DNA of 64,000 nt from Paulinella micropora (GCA_009731375.1 BJOX01000130.1:471341-535340), one strand, 5' to 3'; shown: positions 20,886 to 31,140, counted from the first letter of the stretch. The notes: generated by a model not told the origin, from the sequence alone. Numbers and translations: made by a program.

Positions 20886-22834
20886 ATGACTTGTGTGACG
20901 CGCCCGATTGTCTGTCGCCCCGGCGCTTCGCCAAGCTGCCGCTCGTGCTGCGCAACGCGTGGGCCCGGCTGCTCGGGGAGCACGGGCGCAGGCACTTGCT
21001 GCTGCACTTCCTCTTGACGAACACGCTGTCGGTGCGTCGCGACGCGTGCTTTTCGCGCCGGGACGACCGCGATGTTTCGTGGGCGCGGACCTGCCTGCCG
21101 ACAGGCAACGACGAGGCCAAGATGTGTTTCTTGGGGACGACGCAGCTGCTCGGCAGACTGACGCACAGCGGACCGTGGTGCGAGCTCGTAAGACCGGGGG
21201 CGGAGCCGCGCCTGGCGACGGGGCACGCGGGCTTTGCAAGCGGGCTGCAAACGCTGTGGGACAGCGCGCCTGTCGAGTGCGGCACGGCGCAGTGCGCGTG
21301 GGTGCGCGTTGGCAACCACGTGTTCGCGCCGCGCGTGTGCTTCAACCAGGAACGGCAGTTGGTCGCGCTGTTGCGCGCCGTGCCACGGCAGATCGCGACG
21401 GCCACGCTGCCGCAACTGACCGAGTCGCAGCGCGCGGCGCTGGCCGTCTGTCTGAGCGGGGGCGTGGGGCTGCTGGCCGGAGCGGCCGGGACGGGCAAGA
21501 CGACGGCCGCGTCCGCGGTGTCAACCTTGCCGGTGCTGTTCGTGGCCATGACGCGCAACGCCGTGCGCAACGGGCGCCTGCGCGGCGTCGGGGGGGCAGC
21601 CCCGCCGGCCGCCGCCACCGCAGGTGGCGCAATTGCGTTCCCGGACTACAAGACGCACGCGTGGCTCTGCACCCGCGCGCGGGGCGCCGTGCGTACGCCG
21701 ACGACAGTTCGTTACACGCTGATCGTCGACGAGGTGTCGCTGATGTCGCCCGCACATTTGCTGCGGCTGCTCCTGGCCCTGCGGCGCCTGGCGCCGAACA
21801 TCGGCCGCGTGCTGCTGCTGGGCGACGACGCGCAGCTGCCGCCGCTGGGCTACGGGTCTACGGTGCCGCTGGTGCGCGCGCTGTTCCCCAACAGCTGTGC
21901 AGAACTCACGACGGTCCTGCGCGGCGATGGAGACTGTTGCGCGCAGCGCCTGGCGGCGTCTTTGCGGGCGGCCACGACGTTCGAGCCCGCGTGGCTGCGG
22001 CAGTGCCTGGTGTACCTGCCCTTCACAGGCGAGGACGGCGGCGAGGCGCTAACCGCTAGATTGCAACAGTTGCACGAGCGCCACGCGCTGCCGCGGGCGG
22101 ACCTTTGGGCGCGCCAGCAGAAGAAGGAGATTGCCTGGCCCGACTGGACCGTCGTGGCCATACGCCGCAGCGAGGTGGCGCTGGTGAACAACCGGCTGGC
22201 CGCCGCCGCGGGCGCGCCCGGGCGGTCTTTCGTGGTATCCTTGAAGGTCAGGCTCGAGTGCGCGCTGGAGGCGCTGTCCCCGCCGGACGGCGTGGAGCTG
22301 GACCCATCCGTCAGTGCTGAGGACGTGAGCCGCGACGACCCGCGCTGCGTCGGCTACCTGGTGCGCATGCAGGACGTGACGATAGACACGGTTGGCGGCC
22401 AGGTGTGGGTGCGCGGCTGCCGCGACGTGGAGTCAACAGCGAGTCCGTTAGCCAGGGGCGCGTGGCGCGTGTTCACGGTCTGGCACAGTAAGGTGTCGCC
22501 GCGTTTGGTGCAGTTCTGGAGCCGCCGGCAGCACGGCGAGGACGGCGGGCTGAGCCTGGCCTTCTGCCTGACGGACTTCTGCGTGCAGGGCTCCGAGTTC
22601 GACGACGTGTACGTGCTGCTGTCGCCGACGCCGTTCTGTCCGCTGAACTTGCACCTGCAGAAGCTGTTGTACACGTCGCTGTCGCGCTGCCGGCGCTCGT
22701 GCGAGATATGGATTCCGCAGCGAATGCGCGGCGCGACGTGGCCCAGTGACCCGGCCGCTTTCTGGCGGCGCGTGCAAAACAGTGACCACCGCGTTCGCAC
22801 CATCACGGCCAGCGTGACCGAAGGCGCGGATTGA
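20886..22834 (+). CDS. RecD/Pif1-like superfamily 1 helicase, 5' end in gap
   Basis: The frame encodes a DNA helicase with all SF1B landmarks in order: GAAGTGKT (motif I, near 21480), TLIVDEVSL-like IVDEVSLMSP (motif II), LLLGDDAQLPPLG (motif III), FCLTDFCVQGSEFDDV (motif V) and LLYTSLSRCRRS (motif VI). This set is shared by RecD, Pif1 and the herpes UL5 helicase, enzymes that move 5' to 3' on single strands and unwind DNA in repair or at replication forks. The region before motif I (residues to about 180) is Cys- and Trp-containing and unrecognised. The gene ends in TGA. It lies about 2.3 kb downstream of the primase-helicase on the same strand, so a shared replication role is plausible. No frame break is visible in the sequenced part. 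Confidence 0.85.
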
Positions 22835-23067
22835 GTCGAAACGCTCTCGGACTCTGGGCAGGGTGGGGTGGGGGATGGGTGAAGAAAAACAAATTCTCTT
22901 TCCTCCTCTCTCTCTCTACCCCCCCCCCCTACCCGTCCCGCGCCACGCCCCCCCCTCTCCCTCCATTCCCCGCACACTGCGCAGTTTTTTTTTCTTGCTT
23001 GCACTTTTCTTTGGTAATAATAACAATAATAATAATAAAAACCTGTACGTCAGAGTCCTGCGCTAAA
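22835..23067. promoter_or_regulatory. A/T-rich leader, probable promoter of the next gene
   Basis: After pyrimidine tracts, the last 60 bases before the ATG are AATAATAATAATAATAAAAA-like. They are far more A/T-rich than neighbouring DNA, as expected for a viral promoter region. No exact motif can be claimed. Confidence 0.35.
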
Positions 23068-24294
23068 ATGGCTGGGAGGCCGATATACACGTTCGAGCAG
23101 CTAGAAGCAGAGCGAAAAGAAGTCATCGACAAAGAAGGGATTGCAAACGGCAACTCTTGGCCATTGACAATCCTCCGTTTGCTCGCAAAAAACCAGGGAA
23201 CAGTCTGCATCTCGAGTAACGGGAAAAGTGCGCACACACTTTGGTGGGCTGAAGTCGAAAGGCAAGTGCAAAGTAAACGAATTGAATTGGATCCTACTGT
23301 ACCCGAGAGCAGCCATTTGGCTTGGGAAGAGGTTCTCGCGGAAATGGCATCCCAAGGGACTACGATCACGCAAGAGACAAAGCCCGCACAAGCGTTAACG
23401 GGTTCAACTAACCCGACGGACGAAGCTCAAAGGGTGCGACAGCTTATCGACAAACTACTCGGACCAAAGCAACTAGTTTGGCTGGCCGAATATTTCTGCA
23501 AGTTTGTCCCTGCAGAATGGTGCAGCCAAGTGAAGGCGCTAGCGCAGCTAGACAGAGATTGGCAGGAACAGTTTGATAACGCGGAAAGCATCGCAAAAAA
23601 GCTGGCTAAGTATCTGGAAGAAAAGCCATCGGAGCGTGATTTTGGGTATAGTGAAAATGCCGAAATACTATGGAGATTGTTTGCAATCTTTGTCGAAGGC
23701 GCGAGGTATGGAGAAAGAAATGGCGTGTACGGTCGTAGCACAAGTTTTGCAACACGCTGTGTCAAGTCGCTGTATCATGCTGAATCTTTGCCGGCAACGG
23801 GAGCCTCCTCTGCACAAATGCAAGAGTTCCAGAAATGTTTTAAAGAATTGATGAAAGCTGAAGTCAAAAAAAAGGGACGGGAAATGACAGAAGACAGATG
23901 TCGGGATGTGCTGAACATGTACATGGCGAAGCACAAAAATGTCTTGAACGCTGGGGTATTGTTTCTGCTGGGCATGTTCAGCTGCCTGTTGGGTCCAGAC
24001 GTTGAGGCCAGAGAGAGCGTTGTAGAAGATGCAACCCGTGCCATTCGAAACCAAAGATATGCGACATGGCACGCGTTTGTGCGGGAAGAATACGGCGTAC
24101 GAGGCTTGAAAATCAAATCTGAAGCAAAGCCCAGAAACTGTCCGCGCGTTTTGCGATTTGATGAAATGGAGTCCCGATTTTCCGGCTTGGAAAGGTCGGT
24201 CAAGTTCATGAAAAACATCGCGCGTTGGCAAGCATTTGTCGAAGAATTGCTAGAACATGGTCCAGTGATTATCTTGCCGCGCCGAAATACCTAA
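23068..24294 (+). CDS. Unrecognised protein of 408 residues
   Basis: Starts MAGRPIYTFEQLEAERKEV and ends in TAA. The composition is charged and helical, with Lys/Glu-rich parts (VKALAQLDRDWQEQFDNAE, KELMKAEVKKKGREMTED). One hydrophobic stretch near residue 300 (NAGVLFLLGMFSCLL) could be a buried helix or a membrane segment. Codon use is clearly more A/T-rich than in the helicase gene just upstream, which suggests a different origin or expression class. The ATG at 23068 follows the A-rich leader directly. I know no family for it. The N-terminal 60 residues (SWPLTILRLLAKNQGTV) might be a small winged-helix-type domain, but this is a guess. Confidence 0.65.
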   Translation: MAGRPIYTFEQLEAERKEVIDKEGIANGNSWPLTILRLLAKNQGTVCISSNGKSAHTLWWAEVERQVQSKRIELDPTVPESSHLAWEEVLAEMASQGTTITQETKPAQALTGSTNPTDEAQRVRQLIDKLLGPKQLVWLAEYFCKFVPAEWCSQVKALAQLDRDWQEQFDNAESIAKKLAKYLEEKPSERDFGYSENAEILWRLFAIFVEGARYGERNGVYGRSTSFATRCVKSLYHAESLPATGASSAQMQEFQKCFKELMKAEVKKKGREMTEDRCRDVLNMYMAKHKNVLNAGVLFLLGMFSCLLGPDVEARESVVEDATRAIRNQRYATWHAFVREEYGVRGLKIKSEAKPRNCPRVLRFDEMESRFSGLERSVKFMKNIARWQAFVEELLEHGPVIILPRRNT

Positions 24295-24588
24295 TGACAA
24301 AACAAAAAGACTGCAAAAAAACCAAAGGCTAGAAATCCTGCTTCTCCTCCCGGCCCCAGAAAACAAAAGGCCACGTCTTTGGATAAAAAAAGCTCTTTGN
24401 NNNNNNNNNGGATAAAAAAGCTCATTGTTTTGTCAAAGTCCAGTTTAAAAAATATTTTACTATAAGCGGGTGCAAATTTTGTTGTTGTTTTCGTCGTGCA
24501 GGGCCTCTCGACTAGGTATCGACCGCCCGACTCTCTTGTCTCTCTTGCATCGTCAAATGAAAGTGTGCGCGCCTCCTTGGCCTTTTTT
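24295..24588. other. Intergenic region with a 10-N gap between near-identical flanks
   Basis: GGATAAAAAAAGCTCTTTG ends at the gap (24400-24409) and GGATAAAAAAGCTCATTG follows it. The two sides probably overlap. No gene is seen. Confidence 0.6.
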
Positions 24589-25923
24589 TTAGTCGCAGTC
24601 GAATTCGAGCTCAACGCCGGGCAAGTTGCGTTCGAACCAGGCTTTCATGATGCGCATGGCCGGTTTTGAAGCGGCCTTGGCAAACGTTACGACCTCAAGC
24701 TTGGGCAAGAGTTGCAGTAGATCATAATTAGAAAGACGTGCCGGGCTTGTGACGAAGATCGGTCTCTCGAAGGTAACCGAGAGCTCCTTTAGCTCTGACA
24801 GCTCCGGCTGCTCTAGGTCTATGGTCTGCCCCGCCGGCAGATCGTCCAGGATCAAGGTCTGGAGCCGGCGCAGCGGGGGCAAGTCCCTCAGGGAGATGAC
24901 AGAGCGAGGTTTCTCGACCCAGAGAGTTTGTAGCGCGCTGTCTGGCAGGGAAATGTCGGTCGTGCCGGGGCCGACATTCCACCCACAGTCACGGAGGTAC
25001 AGCTCGCGCACGCCGTCCAAGCGTGCTAAAAGTCCGAGACCTAGCGAAGCGAAACCCGATACATCTAGCGACAATAGCCCGGCGCACCCAGCAAAGTCTG
25101 AGTTGGCCAGAGGGCTAGTCCCGTTCTTGTCCACCAGCCCGAGCTTCCTGAGACTGCGGAAGCGCGCGAGTAGCTGCCGCAACTGCGCGGGGGCAGGCAC
25201 GCAACCTTCGAGCTCCAGCTCCTGCAGTTCCAGCGGCAATTGCAGGAGCTGTTGGAACAGCCGTTCGGACGAGGCTAGGCCTGCTGGATTTCTTACTTTA
25301 AAACCCACTGAACGCAACGTCGGGAGCTGCGGCAGTTGCAGCTGTTGGCTATCAAAACTTTGCAGCAGAGGGCACCGGATCTCTATCCCGGCAAGGCCTT
25401 GGGGCCAGTGATCAATTTTCAAAGAACAGTCGTACAGGGTAAGATGGTCGGCGTGCACGCTGCCCAGGAGGCTTAATGTGTGTAAGTCTTCCGGGAGCTT
25501 CGTCTCGAGGACCCGAATGATTTTCTGCGCAAGGCCTAAAAGTTCTACTTTTTCGAAGTGCATGCCCTTGATCAACACGAGTTGGCGCAACTCGCTCAGG
25601 TCGACGTAGCGGAACCTTACTCCCGCCTGGCTCCAGACCCGTCCGTAGCGCTCGAGGAGCTTTTGGGCGGGGTGATCACGGCGCTTCCAGTTGAGAAATC
25701 CTTGGGAGAAATGTAGTCCTTGCCACATCTCGCTCCTGGTTTCGAAATGCTGCCGGACACGCCGACAACTGCTCGCACACGCCCAAACATCTGACAGCTC
25801 TAGCAACGACAGGACTTCCGACCAGACGTCGCATGGTAGCTCAAGCAGTGTGTCCGCCCCGTCGGTGTGTTCGTCGGTGGCCCGTTCTAACTTTTGCTTT
25901 TTGTCCTGGTGCTGAGCACTCAT
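24589..25923 (-). CDS. F-box and leucine-rich-repeat protein
   Basis: 444 codons and intact. Residues 25-70 form a clear F-box (LLELPCDVWSEVLSLLELSD, then CRRVRQHF). About ten leucine-rich segments follow, for example LHTLSLLGSVHADHLTLYDC, LQELELEGC, LRKLGLVDKNG, LLSLDVSGFASL, VRELYLRDCGWN and LQTLILDDLP. F-box/LRR proteins are substrate receptors of SCF ubiquitin ligases. In giant viruses they are thought to send host factors for degradation. The Met at 25923 precedes a charged leader. The gene is divergent from the one at 26147, with about 220 bases of promoter space between. It is better preserved than the F-box-like gene at 4756-6745. Confidence 0.85.
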   Translation of the reverse strand: MSAQHQDKKQKLERATDEHTDGADTLLELPCDVWSEVLSLLELSDVWACASSCRRVRQHFETRSEMWQGLHFSQGFLNWKRRDHPAQKLLERYGRVWSQAGVRFRYVDLSELRQLVLIKGMHFEKVELLGLAQKIIRVLETKLPEDLHTLSLLGSVHADHLTLYDCSLKIDHWPQGLAGIEIRCPLLQSFDSQQLQLPQLPTLRSVGFKVRNPAGLASSERLFQQLLQLPLELQELELEGCVPAPAQLRQLLARFRSLRKLGLVDKNGTSPLANSDFAGCAGLLSLDVSGFASLGLGLLARLDGVRELYLRDCGWNVGPGTTDISLPDSALQTLWVEKPRSVISLRDLPPLRRLQTLILDDLPAGQTIDLEQPELSELKELSVTFERPIFVTSPARLSNYDLLQLLPKLEVVTFAKAASKPAMRIMKAWFERNLPGVELEFDCD

Positions 25924-26146
25924 TTTCCTTCTCGGCTACCTTTGAAAAGAAAGAGTAAGAAAGCAATCGACCTAGCAGCCAACACAGACGTTCCTACACT
26001 ACCCTCCCCCTCCCCGTTTCTCACACCAAAGCTTTTCCCCGCCCGGTTGCCCGGGTCTGTAGGGCGCGTGCCCTTTTCCCCCCTCTTTGAGCTAAGAAAA
26101 AAAAAACGGGGCCTTTGCAAAAGAGATCTTTGAGTTAAAGAAAACT

Positions 26147-28079
26147 ATGGAGCCCGCTAGGAAGAAGGCCTGCACTCGATGTGCTGCGCACCTACAAGCT
26201 GGGACACAAGTTCTGCAGGAAAAAGAGAAGTCTTTTGCCAAACTCGTGGCGGGCGGAGCAGGTGACTTCGAACAAGAGCTAAAAAAACTCGTGGCCGAGA
26301 GCCGAGGCCCGATCTTAGAAGATGACACCCAAGGCAGTCAGTGTCTGTGGCGGTTAGCGACGATCTTTGGCTCTACCAGACCTAGAGCTCACGTTCCACT
26401 TATGGAGGCCAGGTACGAGGCCAAGCGCAAATTCGTGAGTGCCGTTCTGGCCAACCAACTTGTCTTTCCGGCCATGGCCAAGTACGAAAGCAAGAGCCGG
26501 ATACTCGGCGCACTACAAGGAGCGTGGAAATTCGATTGGCGGACCAAAGAAATTTATTACTGGGACCACATTCGGGCGAACGTACTCTGGCACCTGGCCA
26601 ATCGTGGCCAGGAGGCCGCCCTGGCGAGCGCGCTACTAGACGGCGCGGACCCTAATCAGTGACGACGTTTCCGTTCTGCTGATTTCTTTGTCGCCCAACG
26701 AGGTTGTCCGCACACAGACCAGGTTGGAGATAGCCAAGCATCTCTTGGACCATCCGGAGCTAAAACACGACAGGGCCTTTGATGACATTTATCAATTTTT
26801 ATGCGAAGAAGAATTGGGTTCTCAAAGATCACAGGCCAGCAAACAAAAGATGATGCGGGGTCTGGCTGCAATGCCCAGCTTTCGTACAATCTTCCTGTCG
26901 GAAGATCAAACAGATGTCAGGGGAGGATTTCTCCAGAGAATCATCGGCAAGGGCGTGCAATACAGCCTTGTTTTGCCGTGGCTGCCGTGGCTGCTGCAAA
27001 CCTTCCCAACCCTCAGGCCCCCTGCGTACGACAGTGTTTGCGAGTGGCTAGTGGCGCCCGACGCCAAGCGGGCGGAGAAAGAAGACATGCTACTAGCGCT
27101 GGCCGAATTGCGTGGGTTTAGCGAGGCCTTCCAAACCCAGGACGCCCGTGCCAGAGGCTTCCTGCAGAAGATCTGCACCGGAGGCCTCGTGTGCGACGCG
27201 GTTTCGCCCGTTCTGCCGTTGCTAGTACGAACGTTCCCCGGCCTCAGGCACCCCCAGTACGGCACTGTTTGCAGATTTCTAGCGGCGCCCGGCATCCACG
27301 AAACGCACAAAAGAGACATGCTACTAGCGCTGGCCGAATTGCGTGGCTTTAGCGAGGCCTTCCAAACACAAGACACCCGTGCCGGCGGCTTCCTGCAGAA
27401 GGTTGTCACCGACGGTGCGACCTACACCCACGTGTTGCCCGTCCTGCCGTTGCTGGTACAAACCTTCCCCGGCCTCGGGCACCCCACGTACGGAGCTGTT
27501 TGCAACTTTCTAATCGGCACAAACGCCACGAACAAGACGGGCATGCTGCTAGCCCTGGCTAAATTGCATGGCTTTAGCGAGGCCTTCCAAACGCAAGACA
27601 CCCGTGCCGGCGGTTTCCTGCAGAAGGTTGTCACCGACGGTGCGACCTACATCCACGTGTTGCCCGTCCTGCCGTTGCTGGTACAAACATTTCCCGGCCT
27701 CGGGCACCCTACGTACGGCACTGTTTGCAACTTTCTAGTGGCGGCCGGCACCAACGAGATGGACAAAAAAGACGTGCTGCTAGCTCTGGCTGGCTTGAGT
27801 GGCTTTGGCCAGGCGTTCCAAACCCAAGACGCCAAAGATCCTGCCGGCGGCTTCCTGAACGGCGTGTACCACAGCCCCGGTTCTCGAGCGGCCGTAGCGC
27901 CCGTCTTGCCCGAGCTGTTCTACTTGTTGCCGGAATTAACCTTGCCTACTGATCACAGATCTCAGTTTGACTTGGCCGAGGACATCTACAATGCCTTGTT
28001 AGCACTGCCACTTGATTCAGTATACACAGGCCCGCTGGAACAAGCACTAACACGTGCCTGTAAACCTGTGGATTCATAA
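26147..28079 (+). CDS. Ankyrin-like protein with five ~76-residue novel repeats, one frameshift
   Basis: The first frame (26147-26662) starts MEPARKKACTRCAAHL and ends in an ankyrin-like turn, ALLDGADPN. The next frame continues the same ankyrin pattern (DDVSVLLISLSPNEVV, then IAKHLLDHPEL), so a single base was probably lost near 26655. From about 26850 on, five repeats of 75-77 residues follow. Each contains LLALAELRGFSEAFQTQD, GGFLQK, VLPLLVQTFPGL and the ending Y-x-x-VCxFL. Each unit is likely two to four helices, so the whole may be an alpha solenoid. Repeats three and four are nearly identical in DNA, so they were duplicated or converted recently. I know no named family for the repeat. 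Ankyrin proteins are abundant in giant viruses and mediate protein contacts. Confidence 0.7.
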
Positions 28080-28140
28080 ACAAGCGGGTGCGAAAGAGAA
28101 AAAAAAACGAAACAAAAAAAAGCTGCCCCGTCCGCCTCGA

Positions 28141-28184
<44 letters not shown>

Positions 28185-28194
28185 NNNNNNNNNN
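28080..28194. other. Spacer, C run and 10-N gap
   Basis: An A-rich stretch and then a run of C leading into the gap 28185-28194. The next gene begins inside or before the gap. Confidence 0.6.
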
Positions 28195-28802
28195 GCGGCG
28201 TCGCTAGCCTGCGGAGCACCTTCTGGCGTGCGTTGGCCTTCAACGGCAGCGTCGAGAGCTGGGACACGAGCCAAGTCACCAGCCTGTTTCTCACGTTTTC
28301 GAGTGCCAGTGCGTTCAATCGACCGCTCGGTGCCTGGAACGTGGGCAGAGTCACGACCCTGGAGGCGGCTTTTATGCTTGCGTCTGCCTTCAACCAGCCG
28401 CTGGGCGCGTGGAACACTTCGTCCGTCTTGAGCCTATTTTGTGTTTTCGCTGACGCCCGAGCTTTCAACCAGAACATCAATGGCTGGAACACTAGCAAGG
28501 TGCAGGACATGAGACGTGCCTTTGTCTGCCAGGATTACACGTGCGTCTTCAACCAGCCCCTAGGCGCCTGGGACGTGTCGGCCGCCGCGGCAGCAGGAGG
28601 AGTGGACGGCATGTTTAGCGGCAACTGCGTCTTTGACCAGAATCTCACTGGCTGGAACCTAGCTGCGTCGCTGGCCGGTGCAGACACGTGCATCGTGATA
28701 TTCCAGTATAATGGTATCTATGAGGCGGGCCGCGGTATCCAGCCGAGCCACCTGCCAGCTCTCTGCAACGGCTTTTACGTCCGCGGATGTGGTAACTCCT
28801 AG
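28195..28802 (+). CDS. DUF285 (BspA-type) repeat protein, 5' end missing
   Basis: The frame is open from the gap edge and encodes about five units of the DUF285 type, each with FNxxLxxWNTSxVxxMxxxF: FNGSVESWDTSQV, FNRPLGAWNVGRV, FNQPLGAWNTSSV, FNQNINGWNTSKV and FNQPLGAWDVSA. This repeat was first described in Mycoplasma and Bacteroides surface proteins and is common in giant-virus and protist proteins. It is leucine-rich-repeat-like and probably extracellular. The C-terminus is Cys-containing (LPALCNGFYVRGCG). The frame ends with TAG TAG followed by TAA. It may be the 3' half of a gene like that at 1179 or 29309. Confidence 0.8.
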
Positions 28803-29203
28803 TAGTAATTGCAAGTGGCGGACCGGCTGCGGCGGGCTGCGTGCGCCCTAGCTGCTCAGGGGGGGGGGGGGGGGGGGGGGGGNNNNNNNNNNGACTCGGG
28901 TTGGTGGAAAAGCCTAATTTTCTAAAAAGGTGCGTCCGAAGCATGGTTAACGCAGTCTCAAATAAAATGTAAGGAAATCTGGTACAGGCAGGGGGGCGGC
29001 CGGCACAGCCATAGGCCGGCGCCGGTGGGGGAGGGACGCTACAAGACAGCAGGGGGCGGGGGAGTGCACTCCCCGGTCGGCCCGGAAGAGGGAGCGATGC
29101 CTCCTCCCCATCACCAAGGGGGGGGGAGTGGCTGTGTACCTAGGCACCCTGCTGTCTTTCCGCGCCCTAGTCCCGTCCGTCTCCTGGTGGTCTTTCTCTC
29201 TCC

Positions 29204-29280
<77 letters not shown>

Positions 29281-29290
29281 NNNNNNNNNN
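28803..29290. other. Spacer with two homopolymer-flanked gaps
   Basis: A G run ends at gap 28883-28892 and a C run of about 75 ends at gap 29281-29290. Between them is GC-rich DNA without a gene that I can support. Confidence 0.6.
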
Positions 29291-29505
29291 CGCCCGCCGC
29301 GGTTAGAGATGCACCTTGACCCCGCCCACCGGCTGTGGCGCCCGTGGCTCCTCCTGCTCGGCTGGCTCCGGGCCGCCGGCGCCGGGTGCCCGTACCCGCT
29401 CAAGTGCCCGACCCAAGAGGAGGCGTGCCCCTCCGTCGTGTGCCCCGGCGGTGCCACGGTGCTCGAGCTCGAGACGGCGGCCCCGCACGACACGTTTCAC
29501 TGCCT
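29291..29505 (+). pseudogene. 5' fragment of the PKD/DUF285 surface-protein gene, second copy
   Basis: Bases 29291-29505 are nearly the same as 1161-1370: the leader CGCCCGCCGCGGTTAGAG, the start MHLDPAHRLWRP, and the Cys-rich CPYPLKCPTQEEACPS. Here the signal peptide is intact, with the core WLLLLGWL and likely cleavage after AGAG. After ETAAPHDTF the homology ends. The frame then runs antisense through the gene at 29303-30889, so only the secreted N-terminus remains. It lies just after a C run and gap, like the first copy. Confidence 0.7.
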
Positions 29506-30889
29506 CCCGTGCGTCCACGTACAGCCGCTGCAGGAGGTTGATAGGCTCAGAAGGTGCCTCGGCTGCCTGCCGGTGCCAGGCCCGCTCGCCCACCTGGCCT
29601 AGGTAGTCCAGCGTAGCTGCCGGTGAGTGGAGGCCCCGGCCCCGCAGGTAGTCGAGCAGGGCCTCGTCTGTCTCCTGCCCCAACCCCGCCCACTTGGCGC
29701 TGGGCCGAGCTCCGTGGGCCAGGAGCGCTTGTGCGAGGCAGCGCAGCAGGGGCAAGAGCTTGAGGCGGAGGCGGAAGGACGTTCCCTGGGGTTCCCAAGC
29801 CAGCACGCACACGGTGTACAGCATTTCCGCCAGGACGGGGCCCGGCTGCGGGCCGGGCGCCGAACGCAGAAAGTAGTCTAGCAAGAACGGAGACTGCACG
29901 CACAGGGCTGCGCGGACCCAGGCCAGCCCGGACGAGCCCGTGGCCTCCGGCAGGCGGAGCACCTCGCTGGCCTCGGCCAGCAGGCGCACCAGGTCCTCCC
30001 GCCCTAGCAACAACAGCCCCGCCCACAGGAACGACACCACGTTCCTGGTAGCGAGCAGACAATTGCCCGTGTCGGGCCGCAGCCCGAGCTCGCGCACGAG
30101 GTCACACACCAGGAGCTCGGCCCCGAAGACCGCCGCCACCTTCTGCCGCTGCTCGGCGCTCAGCTCCTGCAGACGTTTCACGACTCGCCACAACGCTTCG
30201 GCCTTGGCGTACTTTGGTAGCTGGCGCAGCCGCCTCCAGACCGTGGCTAGGACCCGCAGCCACCCCAGCCACTCTTGTGCAAACGCCAGGGCGGGCAGGC
30301 TTTCGGACCGATCGGGCAGGCAGGCCAGCGTTAAGCGCGCAGTGAGGCGGCCGAGCACGGCCGCGTCCAACGCACACGTACCCCCCAGGTCCTGCAGGGC
30401 TTGGCCGGGCAGCGGCGAGGACCGGACGGCGCCCACCGCGAGCCTCTCGTAGCAATCCCAGAGGGCCCGCAGTGCGGGCGTGGCGCTCGGCCGCAGCAGC
30501 CACTGTCCCGTCTTCTTTTGCCAGAGGTCGAAGAACCCGTCGGCTAGCGCGAACGAGCCGTACGGGATAGCAACGCCGGCCGCGCGCGAGCTCAGCCACT
30601 CGGCGCACTCGAGCGCCTCTTGCTCGGCGCTTTCGTAGCACTCCGCTGCCGCGGGGGGTTGGTCCTCCTCCAGGCACAGTTCGGCCAGGCGCGACCACGA
30701 CGACGGACCAGCTCCAAACAGGCACCGGCTCTGGAACAAGTAGCGGAGGGCGGTGGGCGAGCTGCGGCGCACTAGGCGGCGGAAGCAGGCTTCGAAGTCG
30801 TCGGGCCCACCCCTGAGCAAGAGCAGTAGCTCTACGGGGTCGGTCCGCTCGGCGGCGGTGGGGCAGGACGAAGGGACTGCTTGGCTCAT
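29303..30889 (-). CDS. Unrecognised helical protein; 3' end overlaps the surface-gene fragment
   Basis: The frame is open far upstream, but the Met at 30889 (MSQAVPSSCPTAAERTDPV) is the first credible start; sequence before it is GC-repeat DNA. The product is rich in Leu, Ala and Arg, with many amphipathic helices (LLLLLRGGPDDFEACF, LGRLTARLTLACL, VVSFLWAGLLLLG). One stretch (LAQALLAHGARPSA) is ankyrin-like, so a diverged helical-repeat protein is possible. Genuine-looking coding fades near 29510. The last 65 or so codons are simply the antisense of the duplicated signal-peptide fragment. The original stop was probably lost when the two sequences were joined. No enzyme motif is visible. Confidence 0.5.
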   Translation of the reverse strand: MSQAVPSSCPTAAERTDPVELLLLLRGGPDDFEACFRRLVRRSSPTALRYLFQSRCLFGAGPSSWSRLAELCLEEDQPPAAAECYESAEQEALECAEWLSSRAAGVAIPYGSFALADGFFDLWQKKTGQWLLRPSATPALRALWDCYERLAVGAVRSSPLPGQALQDLGGTCALDAAVLGRLTARLTLACLPDRSESLPALAFAQEWLGWLRVLATVWRRLRQLPKYAKAEALWRVVKRLQELSAEQRQKVAAVFGAELLVCDLVRELGLRPDTGNCLLATRNVVSFLWAGLLLLGREDLVRLLAEASEVLRLPEATGSSGLAWVRAALCVQSPFLLDYFLRSAPGPQPGPVLAEMLYTVCVLAWEPQGTSFRLRLKLLPLLRCLAQALLAHGARPSAKWAGLGQETDEALLDYLRGRGLHSPAATLDYLGQVGERAWHRQAAEAPSEPINLLQRLYVDAREAVKRVVRGRRLELEHRGTAGAHDGGARLLLGRALERVRAPGAGGPEPAEQEEPRAPQPVGGVKVHL

Positions 30890-31019
30890 CTGGCTAGCCA
30901 CTGGGTTGGCTTTTTGAGCGAGGAGTGGGCTGCCCCCCGCCCCCCGGGGGATGGCCTGCGAGCGCGCGGCCGGGGGGAAAGACGCCCCGCGCGCACGCGG
31001 GCCCGGCGCACACAGGGGC

Positions 31020-31140
31020 GCCCGCGGGCGCACACCTAGGGCGGGGCCCGCGCCCGCGGGCCCGGCGCACACGCGCCCGCGGGCGCACACCTAGGGCGGG
31101 GCCCGCGCCCGCGGGCCTGGCGCACACGCGCCCGCGCCCC
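31020..31140. repeat. GC tandem repeat of about 56 bases, two copies
   Basis: The sequence GGGCGCACACCTAGGGCGGG, followed by GCCCGCGCCCGCGGGCC and GGCGCACACGCGCCCGC, occurs twice in a row. Proteins read through it are Pro/Arg/Ala-rich and should not be taken as genes. Confidence 0.75.
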
